Source: Brevibacterium sp. JSBI002 (GTDB taxonomy: Bacteria > Actinomycetota > Actinomycetes > Actinomycetales > Brevibacteriaceae). From it: a stretch of 64,000 nt of DNA. Location of the stretch: the NCBI RefSeq assembly GCF_026013965.1, contig NZ_CP110341.1:806001-870000 (forward strand), in the 5' to 3' direction. Shown piece after piece: positions 47,203-56,024 of this stretch. Position numbers and translations under genes: made by a program. Positions within the stretch are counted from its first letter, which is position 1; each line of letters opens with the position of its first letter. A model generated the notes under the pieces. The model was not told the DNA's origin, did not search any database, and worked only from the letters and a program-made list of their open reading frames with translations.

Positions 47203-47610
47203 ATGGCCAAGTACCTCATGCTCAAGCACTATCGGATGCCGGAGCAGTATATGGATTACACCCCGATGGATCAGTGGAGTCCCGACGAGGTCGACGCGCA
47301 CGTGGCGTACATGAACGCCTTCGCCGACAAGCTCAAGGACTCCGGCGAATTCGTCGACTCCCAGGCACTCTCGCCCGAGGGCACCTTCGTCCGATTCGGC
47401 GGACCGGGCAAGCCTCCGGTCACCGACGGTCCCTTCCCCGAGACGAAGGACCTCATCGCCGGGTGGATGGTCATCGACGTCGAGAACTACGACCGCGCTC
47501 TCGAACTCGCCGGTGAGCTGTCCGCCGCACCGGGCAAGGGAGGAGAGCCAATCAACGAATGGCTCGAACTACGGCCCTTCCTCGACCACGCACCCAGCGT
47601 GGACGAATGA
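47203..47610 (+). CDS. YCII-related DGPF protein (second ECF42 partner)
   Basis: 135 residues with an exact DGPF motif, PVTDGPFPETKDLIAGWMVI (about 73-92), in a YCII fold. AAGGAG precedes the ATG. Paralogue of the product at 42477-42908, with the opposite gene orientation. It is followed 24 bases later by its sigma factor, so the pair forms an operon. Confidence 0.9.
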   Translation: MAKYLMLKHYRMPEQYMDYTPMDQWSPDEVDAHVAYMNAFADKLKDSGEFVDSQALSPEGTFVRFGGPGKPPVTDGPFPETKDLIAGWMVIDVENYDRALELAGELSAAPGKGGEPINEWLELRPFLDHAPSVDE

Positions 47611-47634
47611 TCAGGGACGCGAACGGAGTTCGCG

Positions 47635-48834
47635 ATGATCGATCGGGATCCCCTCGCCGAGGCGGAGCTGCGTGAGCTCGTCCCCGCCGTGATCGGCATC
47701 CTCGTCAGTCGTGGAGCAGACTTCGCGACCGCCGAGGACGCCGTTCAGGACGCGCTCATCGAAGCCCTGCGATCGTGGCCGTCCGACCCGCCCCGTGACC
47801 GGCGGGGCTGGCTCGTGACGGTGGCATGGCGGAAGTTCCTCGACATCGTGCGATCTGAAGGATCGCGGATGAAACGCGAGGAACGGGTCATGGCCGCCAC
47901 TCTCGCCGAGCCCGAAACCTCGTCCGAACCCGGGACGGACGGCGTCCCGAACGCCGATGACACCCTCGACCTCCACTTCCTCTGCGCCCATCCCGACCTC
48001 AGCTCCGCCTCGGCGGTGGCCCTGACCCTGAGGGCGGTCGGCGGACTGACGACGAAGCAGATCGCCGCAGCCTATATGGTGCCCGAGTCGACGATGGCTC
48101 AACGCATCAGCCGAGCCAAATCCACGATCGCAGGGTCCCGGCTCAACCGACCCGGCGGCCTGTCCTCGGTGCTCACCACCCTCTACCTCGTGTTCAACGA
48201 AGGGCACTCGGGCGAGGTCGACCTCGTCGTTGAGGCGATCCGACTGACCCGCACGCTTGCGTCGATGATCGACTCCGCCGAGGTGGACGGACTGCTCGCC
48301 CTCATGCTCCTCCACCACGCCCGCCGCGATGCCCGCTTCGGCGCCGACGGTCGCCTCATCTCGCTGGCCGATCAGGACCGCACCCTGTGGGATCGACGGC
48401 TCATCGTCGAGGGCATCGAGATCCTGCAGGCAGCCCTTGGTCGGGACGAACTCGGCCAGTATCAGGCACAGGCCGCCATCGCGGCACTCCACGCCGATGC
48501 GCAGACGGTCGAGGACACCGACTGGGTGCAGGTCGTGGAGTGGTACGACGAACTGCTGGCCCTGCGCGATACCCCGATCGTGCGACTCAACCGAGCCGTG
48601 GCCGTCGGGGAAGCCGACGGCCCAAGGGCGGGCCTGGCCGAACTGCGGGGACTCGACGAGAGCCTGCCGCGCTATTTCGCCGTCGAAGCGCGCCTGCGCG
48701 AACGGGCAGGGGAGTCACAACGGGCCGCCGAGCTCTACGCACGGGCCGCCGAACGGGCCGGCAGCCTCGCCGAACGCGACCATCTCAACCGGCGGGCGGC
48801 ACGCGTTCGGTCACGGCAGGGGCACCTGCCGTGA
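47635..48834 (+). CDS. ECF42-type RNA polymerase sigma factor (second copy)
   Basis: 399 residues. Region 2 DFATAEDAVQDALIEALRSW (about 28-47), region 4 GGLTTKQIAAAYMVPESTMAQ (about 136-155, read in pieces), then the DUF6596/TPR-like C-terminus (DQDRTLWDRRLIVEG, VRLNRAVAVGEADGP). Unlike the copy at 41093, the full N-terminus (ELVPAVIGILVSRGADF) is present from the ATG at 47635. Confidence 0.93.
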   Translation: MIDRDPLAEAELRELVPAVIGILVSRGADFATAEDAVQDALIEALRSWPSDPPRDRRGWLVTVAWRKFLDIVRSEGSRMKREERVMAATLAEPETSSEPGTDGVPNADDTLDLHFLCAHPDLSSASAVALTLRAVGGLTTKQIAAAYMVPESTMAQRISRAKSTIAGSRLNRPGGLSSVLTTLYLVFNEGHSGEVDLVVEAIRLTRTLASMIDSAEVDGLLALMLLHHARRDARFGADGRLISLADQDRTLWDRRLIVEGIEILQAALGRDELGQYQAQAAIAALHADAQTVEDTDWVQVVEWYDELLALRDTPIVRLNRAVAVGEADGPRAGLAELRGLDESLPRYFAVEARLRERAGESQRAAELYARAAERAGSLAERDHLNRRAARVRSRQGHLP

Positions 48835-48964
48835 CCGAGACCACGGTGATCACGGTCGCGCTCGGCCGCCTCGGTGAGCGAGGTTGATCACTCCTGTCGG
48901 CAGAAGACATTCGTCCGCACCGATGGCGGACTACGATCGAAGGGAGCGCTCAGCTCGCCACCCT

Positions 48965-50092
48965 ATGTCAGCGATCCCGTCACCGGGGTCCGTTCCCGAT
49001 GTCGAAAGAGGCCGAACCCGTTTGAGCCACCTGCAGGAGTTCTTCCGCATCCCACCGGGCGAACGCGACCACATTCCCGCGTTCCGCATCGCCCTGGGAG
49101 TCGCTATCCCACTCCTCGTGCTGCTCGGAATCGACCGCCTCGACCTCGCCGTCTATGCCGCCTTCGGCGCCTTCACCGGCATCTACGCACGCTTCGAATC
49201 CCCACGATCGCGGACCAGACGACAGTCGATCGCAGCCGCCGTCCTCGTCGTCTGCGTGGGCATCGGCGCCCTGCTGGGCAACCTCGGAGCTTCAGTCTGG
49301 GTGCTCGTCGTCATCACCTCGCTCGTGTCCGGTGCGGGTGCGGCCATCGCTTTGCGCTTCCGGCTCAAACCCGGCGGGTCGATCTTCTTCATCTTCGCCA
49401 CGGGAGCCGTCGGATCCATTCCGGGCGGCGCATCGGTGCCGGTGGCAATGGGTGTGGCGGCCGCCTCGGCGCTGGTGTGCATCGGTCTCGGAGCGCTCGC
49501 CCACTATGCCGGCGAACGCATGCCTCCGGATAAGGAGACCTATGTGCGGGTCGGGCTGTCGCCGGTGGGTAAGTCCGATCTGCTGGCCCACGCCGCCCGA
49601 TTCACGATCGCCCCGTTCATCGCCGGAGTTCTCGGCACCCTGCTCATCGATGTGCTCCCGCTGCTGTCCCACAGCTATTGGGCGATGGTCGCAGCGGTCG
49701 CACCGATCACTCCACCCGGTCGTTCGGCCCGTCTCAAGCGCGGCGTCCACCGGGTGGTCGGAACCCTGCTGGGCGTGATCGTCACAGCGTTCCTGCTGTC
49801 GTTCCCCACCGAGGCGTGGCAGCTGGTGGTGTGGGTGATCCTGCTGCAGTTCCTCGCCGAGATCTTCGTGCTGCGCAACTACTCGGTGGCTCTGCTCTTC
49901 ATCACTCCGTTGGCACTGCTCATGACCCAGATCGGCAGCCCGCACCCGGTTCCGGAGCTGCTGGCCTCCCGCGCCATCGAAACCGTCATCGGCGCCGTCA
50001 CCGGCATGCTCGTCGTCATCGTCGGGTTCAGAAGTGTGAAGAGGACGCGCGCTGAAATCGATGCCTCACCGCACGCCGATGACGACGACTGA
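48965..50092 (+). CDS. FUSC family membrane protein
   Basis: About 375 residues from the ATG at 48965 (homology starts near LSHLQEFFRIPPGERDH; a TTG at 49022 is an alternative). Two blocks of hydrophobic segments: about 35-155 and 205-350, the second with AMVAAVAPITPPGRSARLKRGVHR (about 240, read in pieces), the FUSC signature loop. FUSC proteins export aromatic acids or similar compounds. Stands alone; substrate unknown. Confidence 0.82.
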   Translation: MSAIPSPGSVPDVERGRTRLSHLQEFFRIPPGERDHIPAFRIALGVAIPLLVLLGIDRLDLAVYAAFGAFTGIYARFESPRSRTRRQSIAAAVLVVCVGIGALLGNLGASVWVLVVITSLVSGAGAAIALRFRLKPGGSIFFIFATGAVGSIPGGASVPVAMGVAAASALVCIGLGALAHYAGERMPPDKETYVRVGLSPVGKSDLLAHAARFTIAPFIAGVLGTLLIDVLPLLSHSYWAMVAAVAPITPPGRSARLKRGVHRVVGTLLGVIVTAFLLSFPTEAWQLVVWVILLQFLAEIFVLRNYSVALLFITPLALLMTQIGSPHPVPELLASRAIETVIGAVTGMLVVIVGFRSVKRTRAEIDASPHADDDD

Positions 50093-50197
50093 CCTCGGCG
50101 GCCGCCAGAACTTCTGCCACGCCGCCTGTGCGTCGGATACCATCGGCTCACCTCAACTCATCCGCACTGCCCTAACGCTGAACCGAACCGGGAGCAC

Positions 50198-50866
50198 ATG
50201 ATGACCACCAGCACCGAGGTGCTCGCCACCCTGGCCTCGCTCGAGGACGAGAAGATCCGCGCCGTCAACGCCCGCCACGGCGACGACCACGCGGTGAACC
50301 TGACGAAGCTGCGGGCCGTGGCGAAGGAGCTGAAGAAGAACGATGAACTCGCCGCCGAGCTGTGGGCCACCGGAGATACCGCGGCCCGCCTCGTCGCGAT
50401 CCTCATCATGCGCCCGAAGGCCTGGAGCGAAGCACAGCTCGATGAGATGCTGCGTGGCTCCCGTGTCCCGAAGGTCCACGGTTGGCTGGTCAGCTACATC
50501 GTCAAGAAGTCACCCCACGCCGAGGCGCTGCGCCTGTCATGGATGGACGATCCGGACCCCGTGGTCGCCTCGGCCGGGTGGGCGCTGACGAGCGAGCGGG
50601 TCAACCGCAAGCCCGAGGGCTTGGACCTGCCCGGGCTGCTCGACGTGATCGAGGCCGAGATGGCCGAGGCGCCCGAACGTCTGCAGTGGGCAATGAACGA
50701 GACCCTGTCCTATATCGGCATCGAGAACCCTGACCTGCGGAAACGTGCCATCGAGATCGGTGAGCGCCTCGGCGTGCTCCGCGACTACCCGACCTCTCCC
50801 GGATGCACCTCACCCTTCGCCCCGACTTGGATCACGGAGATGGTGGCCCGCAGCGCGGCGAAGTGA
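50198..50866 (+). CDS. DNA alkylation repair (AlkD-like HEAT) protein
   Basis: 222-residue all-helical protein with HEAT-like repeats: NLTKLRAVAKELKKNDELAA (about 32-51), WLVSYIVKKSPHAEALRLSW (about 98-117) and MNETLSYIGIENPDLRKRAI. Matches the DNA alkylation repair family broadly; catalytic residues of AlkD are not identified with confidence, so it may be a non-catalytic relative. GGGAG precedes ATG 50198. Confidence 0.75.
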   Translation: MMTTSTEVLATLASLEDEKIRAVNARHGDDHAVNLTKLRAVAKELKKNDELAAELWATGDTAARLVAILIMRPKAWSEAQLDEMLRGSRVPKVHGWLVSYIVKKSPHAEALRLSWMDDPDPVVASAGWALTSERVNRKPEGLDLPGLLDVIEAEMAEAPERLQWAMNETLSYIGIENPDLRKRAIEIGERLGVLRDYPTSPGCTSPFAPTWITEMVARSAAK

Positions 50867-50881
50867 GCTGCGGTGCTGCGT

Positions 50882-52288
50882 CTAATCGGCCGGGTGGCGG
50901 GTGTGGAAGTCTGTGACCTGCTGGAAGGCATGACCGGCGGCCAGAACCAAAGGCTCGGTGAAATCACCGCCGACGAACTGAGCGGCCAGGGGAGTGCCCC
51001 GTTCGGTGAACCCGGCCGGCAGAGTGATCGACGGCATTCCGCAGTTGTCGATCGGAGCTGTCGGCACGGTGACCGCGGCGAATAGCTTCTGGTCGGATCC
51101 CAGATTCGCCATCTGCGCGATCGTCGGTGAGCCGACGCCGATTCCCGGCAGCAGGAGCAGATCGATATCGGCCATGAGAGTGCGCATACGGCCGGTGAAG
51201 TCTCTCCTCGATTCGAGCAGCCGATGGTAGTCGATGGCGGAGAGTCCGCGCCCGATCTCGATGAGACCGGACAGGTCGGGACCGTATTCGTCCGCCCGGG
51301 CCGGATACGTCTCCGCGTGGACACCGGCGGTCTCGATCCCGCACAGAGCCGTCCATTCCTTGGCTGCGGCCTCAAAACCGGGAGTCTCGACCTCGAGCAC
51401 TCGCCAGCCCAGGCCGGTCACCGTGTCGATGGTGTCCTCGAGCATCGCATTCGTCGCGGCGTCGAAGTGCACTTCGGCCAGCTTGCGGTCGAAGCCGACG
51501 ATCGGGGCTTCGTCGACGCGCAGCGTATTGGGGTAGTCCGGTACCGATTCGAGCGACGAGGTGGGATCGGCCGGATCGTGGCCGGCGATGGCCCGCAGCA
51601 CGATCGCGGCATCACGGGAGCTGCGGGTCATCGGCCCGATGTGATCGAGGCTGGGAGCGAGTGCGAAGATGCCGTGGCGGGAGACCCGGCCCCAGGTCGG
51701 TTTGAGTCCAGTGACGCCATTGGCCGAGGACGGAAGGCGGATCGATCCGCCGGTGTCCGAGCCGAGCGCGGCGAAGCAGAGTCCGGCCGCAGTGGCCACA
51801 CCGGACCCTGAAGAGGAGACTCCCGACCAGGCGTCGGCATCCCACGGGTTGACCGGGGTCGGCAGGTCCGGATGGTGACCGCTGAACGCCCCCTCGGTCA
51901 GACGCAGTTTGCCGAGGATGACGGCTCCGGCGGTTCGCAGTCGCGCGACGACGGTGGCATCGAAATCTGGGCGGAAGTCCGCATGGATCGTGGTGCCTGC
52001 ACCGGTCGGTGCGTCGTGGGTGTTCGCAAGATCCTTCACCGCCACGGGGACTCCGTGCAGATCGCCGAGCCAGTTCCCGCGGGACAGGAGCGCATCGGCG
52101 CGGTCGGCCTCGGCGAGGGCCGATTCGGCCATGACCGTGGCGAAGGCCTGTAGTCGGGGCTCGAGGTCGTCGATGCGTTCGAGCATCACCTCGGTGACCT
52201 CGCGCGAGGTCAGCTGCCTGGTCCGAATGAGTGTCGAGACTTCGTGGAGCTCGAGGAACGGGATCTCGGTGCTCGTCGGTGTGGTCAT
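50882..52288 (-). CDS. Amidase signature family protein
   Basis: 468 residues. The Ser-cisSer-Lys triad regions are visible: Lys in GVPVAVKDLANTHDAPTG (about 77-94), then SGVSSSGSGVATAAGLCFAA (about 148-167) and the nucleophile loop GSDTGGSIRLPSSANG (about 169). Hydrolyses an amide of unknown identity. ATG 52288 is preferred over 52291 or 52303 because GGAGG ends just upstream. Convergent with the AlkD-like gene, 15 bases apart. Confidence 0.93.
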   Translation of the reverse strand: MTTPTSTEIPFLELHEVSTLIRTRQLTSREVTEVMLERIDDLEPRLQAFATVMAESALAEADRADALLSRGNWLGDLHGVPVAVKDLANTHDAPTGAGTTIHADFRPDFDATVVARLRTAGAVILGKLRLTEGAFSGHHPDLPTPVNPWDADAWSGVSSSGSGVATAAGLCFAALGSDTGGSIRLPSSANGVTGLKPTWGRVSRHGIFALAPSLDHIGPMTRSSRDAAIVLRAIAGHDPADPTSSLESVPDYPNTLRVDEAPIVGFDRKLAEVHFDAATNAMLEDTIDTVTGLGWRVLEVETPGFEAAAKEWTALCGIETAGVHAETYPARADEYGPDLSGLIEIGRGLSAIDYHRLLESRRDFTGRMRTLMADIDLLLLPGIGVGSPTIAQMANLGSDQKLFAAVTVPTAPIDNCGMPSITLPAGFTERGTPLAAQFVGGDFTEPLVLAAGHAFQQVTDFHTRHPAD

Positions 52289-52358
52289 CATGCCTCCCTG
52301 CATCGGTTTCCATCACCCTAGTCGATCTTCTCACCAGGGGGAACAGCCATCTACGGGG

Positions 52359-52721
52359 CTATGCTCCGGCCAGTTCCCGCAGTGCTTGGATGTGTGCCTC
52401 GAGACGTCTGCTCCCGTCTTTGCTGATCGAGACCCAGGTGCGCGGGCGTTTGCCCACGTACCCTTTCTTCACCTCGATCATTCCGGCCTTCTCGAGTGCG
52501 GTGATGTGCCGGGAGAGCACGGAATCGGAGACGCCGAGACTGTCGCGCAGCAGTTTGAACTCGGCCCTGTCCCGGTTCTTCAGGCTCGACACGATGCCGA
52601 GTCTCGTGGGGTTGTTGAGCTCCGGTTCGAGGCGGGTCAGAGAGTCGCCGAGGTGGGGGATCGTCGCGTCTTCGGTGTGCGCGTCCTCTGGTTCGGTCGC
52701 GGAGTTCTGTTTCGCAGTCAT
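52359..52721 (-). CDS. Winged-helix transcriptional regulator
   Basis: 120 residues. A DUF2087/MarR-like winged helix covers about 28-110: LNNPTRLGIVSSLKNRDRAE, LRDSLGVSDSVLSRHITALE (recognition helix) and the wing YVGKRPRTWVSISKDG. Encoded 13 bases after the membrane-protein gene on the same strand; probably represses both through the palindromes at 53184-53236. Confidence 0.88.
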   Translation of the reverse strand: MTAKQNSATEPEDAHTEDATIPHLGDSLTRLEPELNNPTRLGIVSSLKNRDRAEFKLLRDSLGVSDSVLSRHITALEKAGMIEVKKGYVGKRPRTWVSISKDGSRRLEAHIQALRELAGA

Positions 52722-52734
52722 CGTCGGTCCCTCC

Positions 52735-53157
52735 TCAGCGGCGCAGGGCCAGCAGGGAGAAGACCGGGGCGGCGACCCACAACAGTCCTGCGGCGATGAA
52801 CGGGATCGGACCGCCGGCTGCGAACGAATCGGCCATGACGCCGGCGATGAACGCGACGATGATGACGGCCAGCCATGTCAGCAGGAGGGCGGTGGAGCGG
52901 CGGCTCCAGGACAGGGCCTTGACGAGATAGACGACCAGGGCGGGAATGATCCAGCTCAGTCCGGCTCCGGCGATGATGAGCTGGGTGGTGTTGTCGTCGA
53001 TGATGCCGATGGCCATGAGGCCGACGGAGAGTCCGGCGGAGAGAACGAAGAGCAGTGTGACCAGCGGCCACGCATCTCCACCGCGGGCCTGGGACTGGTT
53101 CGCTTCGACCTGGCTGAGAAGATCTGCAGCCTGCTGCGGGGTGGGGTTCGCGTTCAT
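52735..53157 (-). CDS. Four-segment membrane protein, function unknown
   Basis: 140 residues from ATG 53157 (AAAGGAA upstream). Short polar head, then four hydrophobic segments (about 32-52, 58-76, 86-104, 112-135). No family recognised. Coupled with the regulator gene downstream, an arrangement common for small membrane protein/HTH pairs that sense envelope or metabolic signals. Confidence 0.72.
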   Translation of the reverse strand: MNANPTPQQAADLLSQVEANQSQARGGDAWPLVTLLFVLSAGLSVGLMAIGIIDDNTTQLIIAGAGLSWIIPALVVYLVKALSWSRRSTALLLTWLAVIIVAFIAGVMADSFAAGGPIPFIAAGLLWVAAPVFSLLALRR

Positions 53158-53183
53158 GTCGGTTCCTTTGAGTGGTGGTAGCT

Positions 53184-53236
53184 CTGTGGAAGTAGTTCCA
53201 CAGTACCAATTACTTTCCATAGTGGAAAGTACTTTC
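53184..53236 (-). promoter_or_regulatory. Cluster of palindromic operators
   Basis: Three symmetric elements: TGTGGAA-GTAG-TTCCACA (53185-53202), ACTTTCC-ATAGT-GGAAAGT (53212-53230) and GAAAGTACTTTC (53225-53236). They share the half-site GGAA and lie 28-79 bases before the membrane-protein start, fitting binding by the adjacent winged-helix protein. Confidence 0.65.
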
Positions 53237-53255
53237 ACCAAAACCTTCCCCATTA

Positions 53256-53310
53256 CTACCTGACGGCGGCCCAGCAACCTCGCGCGAGTTGCTGGGCCGC
53301 CGTCAGGTAG
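53256..53310 (-). terminator. 23-bp perfect hairpin after the flavodoxin gene
   Basis: Arms 53256-53278 and 53288-53310 around a 9-base GC loop, four bases past the flavodoxin stop. No T-tract. Confidence 0.7.
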
Positions 53311-53313
53311 CAA

Positions 53314-53763
53314 TTAGGGAGTGGTGGCGGCGACTGTGGCGGCCAGCTCCGTGGCTTCCTCCAAGTGTGCGTCTGTGACCTCGCCGGTGAAGATGAGGGG
53401 GTCGAAGGCGAGCTTCCAGCCCAGGCCGGTGGTGATCTGCTTCATCGCAGTCTCGGCCCCGGTCGTGTCGTAGCCGCCGTGGATCCAATAGGAGTACGGT
53501 CTGCCGGCGGTCGGCTCGCGCACCGCGTCATAGGTGGTGTCGAAGAAGTGCTTGAGGGCACCGGAGATATAGCCGAAGTTCGCAGTCGTGCCGAGCACGT
53601 AGGCATCCGCGGCGAGCACATCCTCAACACTTGCCTCCAGCGCCGGACGGACGGTGACGTCGATGTCGCCGAGCTCGGGCAGACGCAGTCCGGACTCGGC
53701 CGCCTCGGCGATCTGCGCTGTCGCAGCGGACGGGGAATGATGAACGAGCAGAACGTTGACCAT
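53314..53763 (-). CDS. Flavodoxin-like NADPH-dependent FMN protein
   Basis: 149 residues with a flavodoxin fold: VNVLLVHHSPSAATAQIAEA (FMN phosphate loop, about 2-21), YVLGTTANFGYISGALKHFF (about 55-74) and WIHGGYDTTGAE. Binds FMN and moves electrons, or reduces quinones. Probably leaderless. Divergent from the sirtuin gene. Confidence 0.85.
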   Translation of the reverse strand: MVNVLLVHHSPSAATAQIAEAAESGLRLPELGDIDVTVRPALEASVEDVLAADAYVLGTTANFGYISGALKHFFDTTYDAVREPTAGRPYSYWIHGGYDTTGAETAMKQITTGLGWKLAFDPLIFTGEVTDAHLEEATELAATVAATTP

Positions 53764-53769
53764 GGCCCC

Positions 53770-53775
53770 ACCCTA
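53770..53775 (-). promoter_or_regulatory. Candidate -10 box TAGGGT (minus strand)
   Basis: Six bases before the ATG at 53763; part of a 58-base divergent promoter. Confidence 0.4.
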
Positions 53776-53809
53776 GCCCCGCCCGGTGCCTTCCGTCAGA
53801 TGTTATGTC

Positions 53810-53815
53810 TACAGT
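53810..53815 (+). promoter_or_regulatory. Candidate -10 box TACAGT
   Basis: Six bases before the sirtuin ATG at 53822; no SD. Confidence 0.45.
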
Positions 53816-53821
53816 GGAGCC

Positions 53822-54733
53822 ATGGCAGTCATCTTCGACCCCCTCCGCGGACGTGTGCGTCCGGAAGCCAGCCACTCCGATGCCGAGATCATCGACGTGC
53901 TCACGAAGACCTATTCTGACAGCGACTGGGCGGTGCTCACCGGCGCGGGAATGAGCACGGACTCCGGAGTGCCCGACTACCGCGGACCGGATTCTCCGCC
54001 GCGGAAGCCGATGACGATCCAGACCTTCCTCTCCCACCCCGATCAGCGCGCCAGGTACTGGGCGCGGTCATGGATGGGCTGGCCGCGGATGCGCGGCACC
54101 CGACCCAATCGGGCCCACCTCGCCCTGGCCGAGCTGCCGGTGGCCGGGATCATCACCCAGAATGTCGATGGCCTCCACCAATCCGCCGCCGAGGCGGTCG
54201 CCGCCGAACGCGGAAACGATTCCGGAGCGCCGGCGCCGAGTCCCGTCATCGATCTCCACGGCAGCCTCGACCGGGTGATCTGCCTGAAGAACGGCCACCT
54301 GTTCGACCGTGATCTCGTGCAGCGGAGACTGAGTGAGCTCAATCCGGATTTCGCCGAGGAAGTCGGCATCGACCCGATCGACGTCGAAACCGCACCCGAT
54401 GGCGACGTCGAACTCGAGGACACCGCCGGTTTCATCGTCCCCGACTGCCCCGAATGCGGCGGACTGCTCAAACCCGATGTCGTCTACTTCGGTGATTCCG
54501 TCCCCGCGGCCAGGGTCCAACAGGCCAATCGGATCGCTGACGAGGCCGCCGGCATCGTGGTGCTCGGTTCCTCTCTGGCGGTGCTGTCCGGTCTGCGATT
54601 CGTCAGGACGGCGGCAAAAGAGGGCAAACCCGTCGTCATCGTCACCGACGGGCCGACCCGAGGTGACGAATTCGCCGATTACCGGTCGATATCCCGCGTC
54701 GCCGACTTCGTCACCGCGTGGGCAAGCCGGTGA
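53822..54733 (+). CDS. NAD-dependent protein deacylase (sirtuin)
   Basis: 303 residues. NAD loop VLTGAGMSTDSGVPDYRGPD (about 38-57), ITQNVDGLHQ (about 116), catalytic His in VIDLHGSLDRVICLKNGHLF (about 143). Of the zinc Cys pairs, the second is intact (CPECGG, about 216), but the first reads CLKNGH, with Asn in place of the second Cys. Uses NAD to remove acyl groups from lysines. The insert between the pairs (about 165-210) is long and acidic. Confidence 0.92.
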   Translation: MAVIFDPLRGRVRPEASHSDAEIIDVLTKTYSDSDWAVLTGAGMSTDSGVPDYRGPDSPPRKPMTIQTFLSHPDQRARYWARSWMGWPRMRGTRPNRAHLALAELPVAGIITQNVDGLHQSAAEAVAAERGNDSGAPAPSPVIDLHGSLDRVICLKNGHLFDRDLVQRRLSELNPDFAEEVGIDPIDVETAPDGDVELEDTAGFIVPDCPECGGLLKPDVVYFGDSVPAARVQQANRIADEAAGIVVLGSSLAVLSGLRFVRTAAKEGKPVVIVTDGPTRGDEFADYRSISRVADFVTAWASR

Positions 54734-54800
54734 GGAGATCAGGCTGCGATTCGGCCAGGCATCCTGGGGAGTCCAAGCCGGGAATGGAAGACTGAGAGTC

Positions 54801-55391
54801 ATGAGAGACAATCTGGCTCGCGCCGAACGACTGCGCCTTGTCGACACAGCCCGCCGCGCGGGTGAAGACGCCCCCACACTGTGCGAGGGATGGAACGTCA
54901 GGGATCTTGCCACTCACCTCGTCATCCGGGAACGTCACCCGCAGGCCGCCGCTGGCATCTTCATCCCGAAGTTCTCCGACCGTCTGCAGGCGAAGGAAGA
55001 CGAATACACCGAGATGCCGTTCAGCCGGCTGCTCGGACTCGTCGCCGCACCGCCGAAATGGACTCCGGGTGCCCTGCCGGGAGTGGAGTCGGTGATGAAC
55101 ACGACCGAGTTCCTCGTCCACCATGAAGATATCCGCCGGGCCGCGATCGAATGGATTCCGCGCCGGCTGTCGCAGGCAGAGACCGCGACCGTCTGGGCAC
55201 AGACGAAGGTGGCGCTACTGCCGTTCGCCGGGAAGGCCAAGGGCCCGGTGACGATCTCGGCACCGGGCTTCGGATCTCGCACCGCTGGGAAGAAGGGAAG
55301 CGGCGAGGCCACGACGATCACCGGGGCGCCACTCGAGTTGCTTCTCTATCTTATGGGTCGGACAGACCACGCACTCGTTGACGTGCGCTGA
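54801..55391 (+). CDS. TIGR03085-like metal-binding protein (DinB/MDMPI fold)
   Basis: 196 residues of the DinB-like maleylpyruvate-isomerase superfamily: CEGWNVRDLATHLVIRERHP (about 28-47, metal His) and NTTEFLVHHEDIRRA (about 100), with paired His. The closest match by eye is the actinobacterial TIGR03085 group. Enzyme activity unknown. Follows the sirtuin gene after 67 bases, possibly one transcript. Confidence 0.82.
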   Translation: MRDNLARAERLRLVDTARRAGEDAPTLCEGWNVRDLATHLVIRERHPQAAAGIFIPKFSDRLQAKEDEYTEMPFSRLLGLVAAPPKWTPGALPGVESVMNTTEFLVHHEDIRRAAIEWIPRRLSQAETATVWAQTKVALLPFAGKAKGPVTISAPGFGSRTAGKKGSGEATTITGAPLELLLYLMGRTDHALVDVR

Positions 55392-55527
55392 GACCCGAAG
55401 CATATGAGACCGGGAAGCAGGGGAGTGTCGGGAAAACCCCCTCCCGGTCGGGGGATTGGTCCCTGTCGGCAGACGCTGAGGTCTTTCTAGGCTGGTGTCA
55501 ACAGCCGATACCAAGGAGACCAGCACC

Positions 55528-55929
55528 ATGAATGCAGCACCCACCCCGACTCCCGATCAGTTCGACCACCCCTCCGCGAGACAGTACCCCCACCCGTCCA
55601 CCGGGCAGCACGAAGCACCGCAGAGCTACCAGCGCCAGAACGTCTATGGCCAGCGCGCCGAGGAAGATCCGGGCAAGGTGCTCGGCATCGTCTCGCTCGT
55701 GGCGACCCTGTCGACCTTCCTCGGATTCAACTTCATCGGACCCGTCATCGGCATCATCACCGGTCACATGGCGCGCAAGCGCTCACAGGAAGCCGGGTAC
55801 GGAGACAACGAGATGGGCAAATGGGGCTTCATCTTGGGCCTCGTCTTCCTCGGACTCCTCGTCCTCGGATGGGCACTCGGAATCTCCTTCGGCATCGTCG
55901 GCGGCCTGGCCAGCCTCATGGCCGGCTGA
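55528..55929 (+). CDS. DUF4190-like membrane protein
   Basis: 133 residues: polar Pro/Gln/His-rich N-terminal half (about 1-48), then two hydrophobic segments with GKVLGIVSLVATLSTFLGFN (about 50-69), GPVIGIITGHMARKRSQE between, and FILGLVFLGLLVLGWALGIS. This is the DUF4190 pattern. AAGGAG lies ahead of the ATG. Role unknown. Confidence 0.8.
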   Translation: MNAAPTPTPDQFDHPSARQYPHPSTGQHEAPQSYQRQNVYGQRAEEDPGKVLGIVSLVATLSTFLGFNFIGPVIGIITGHMARKRSQEAGYGDNEMGKWGFILGLVFLGLLVLGWALGISFGIVGGLASLMAG

Positions 55930-55961
55930 TCGCGAGAAGAAGGCAGCACCGACAGAGAAAT

Positions 55962-55997
55962 GGCAGAGGGCCGACCCGCACGAGTCGGCCCTCTGCC
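55962..55997. terminator. 14-bp hairpin between convergent genes
   Basis: Arms 55962-55975 and 55984-55997, 8-base loop, between the DUF4190 gene (+) and the spermidine synthase-like gene (-). Confidence 0.75.
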
Positions 55998-56024
55998 GTT
56001 GTCGGAAGCCCGTGTCAGACGATG

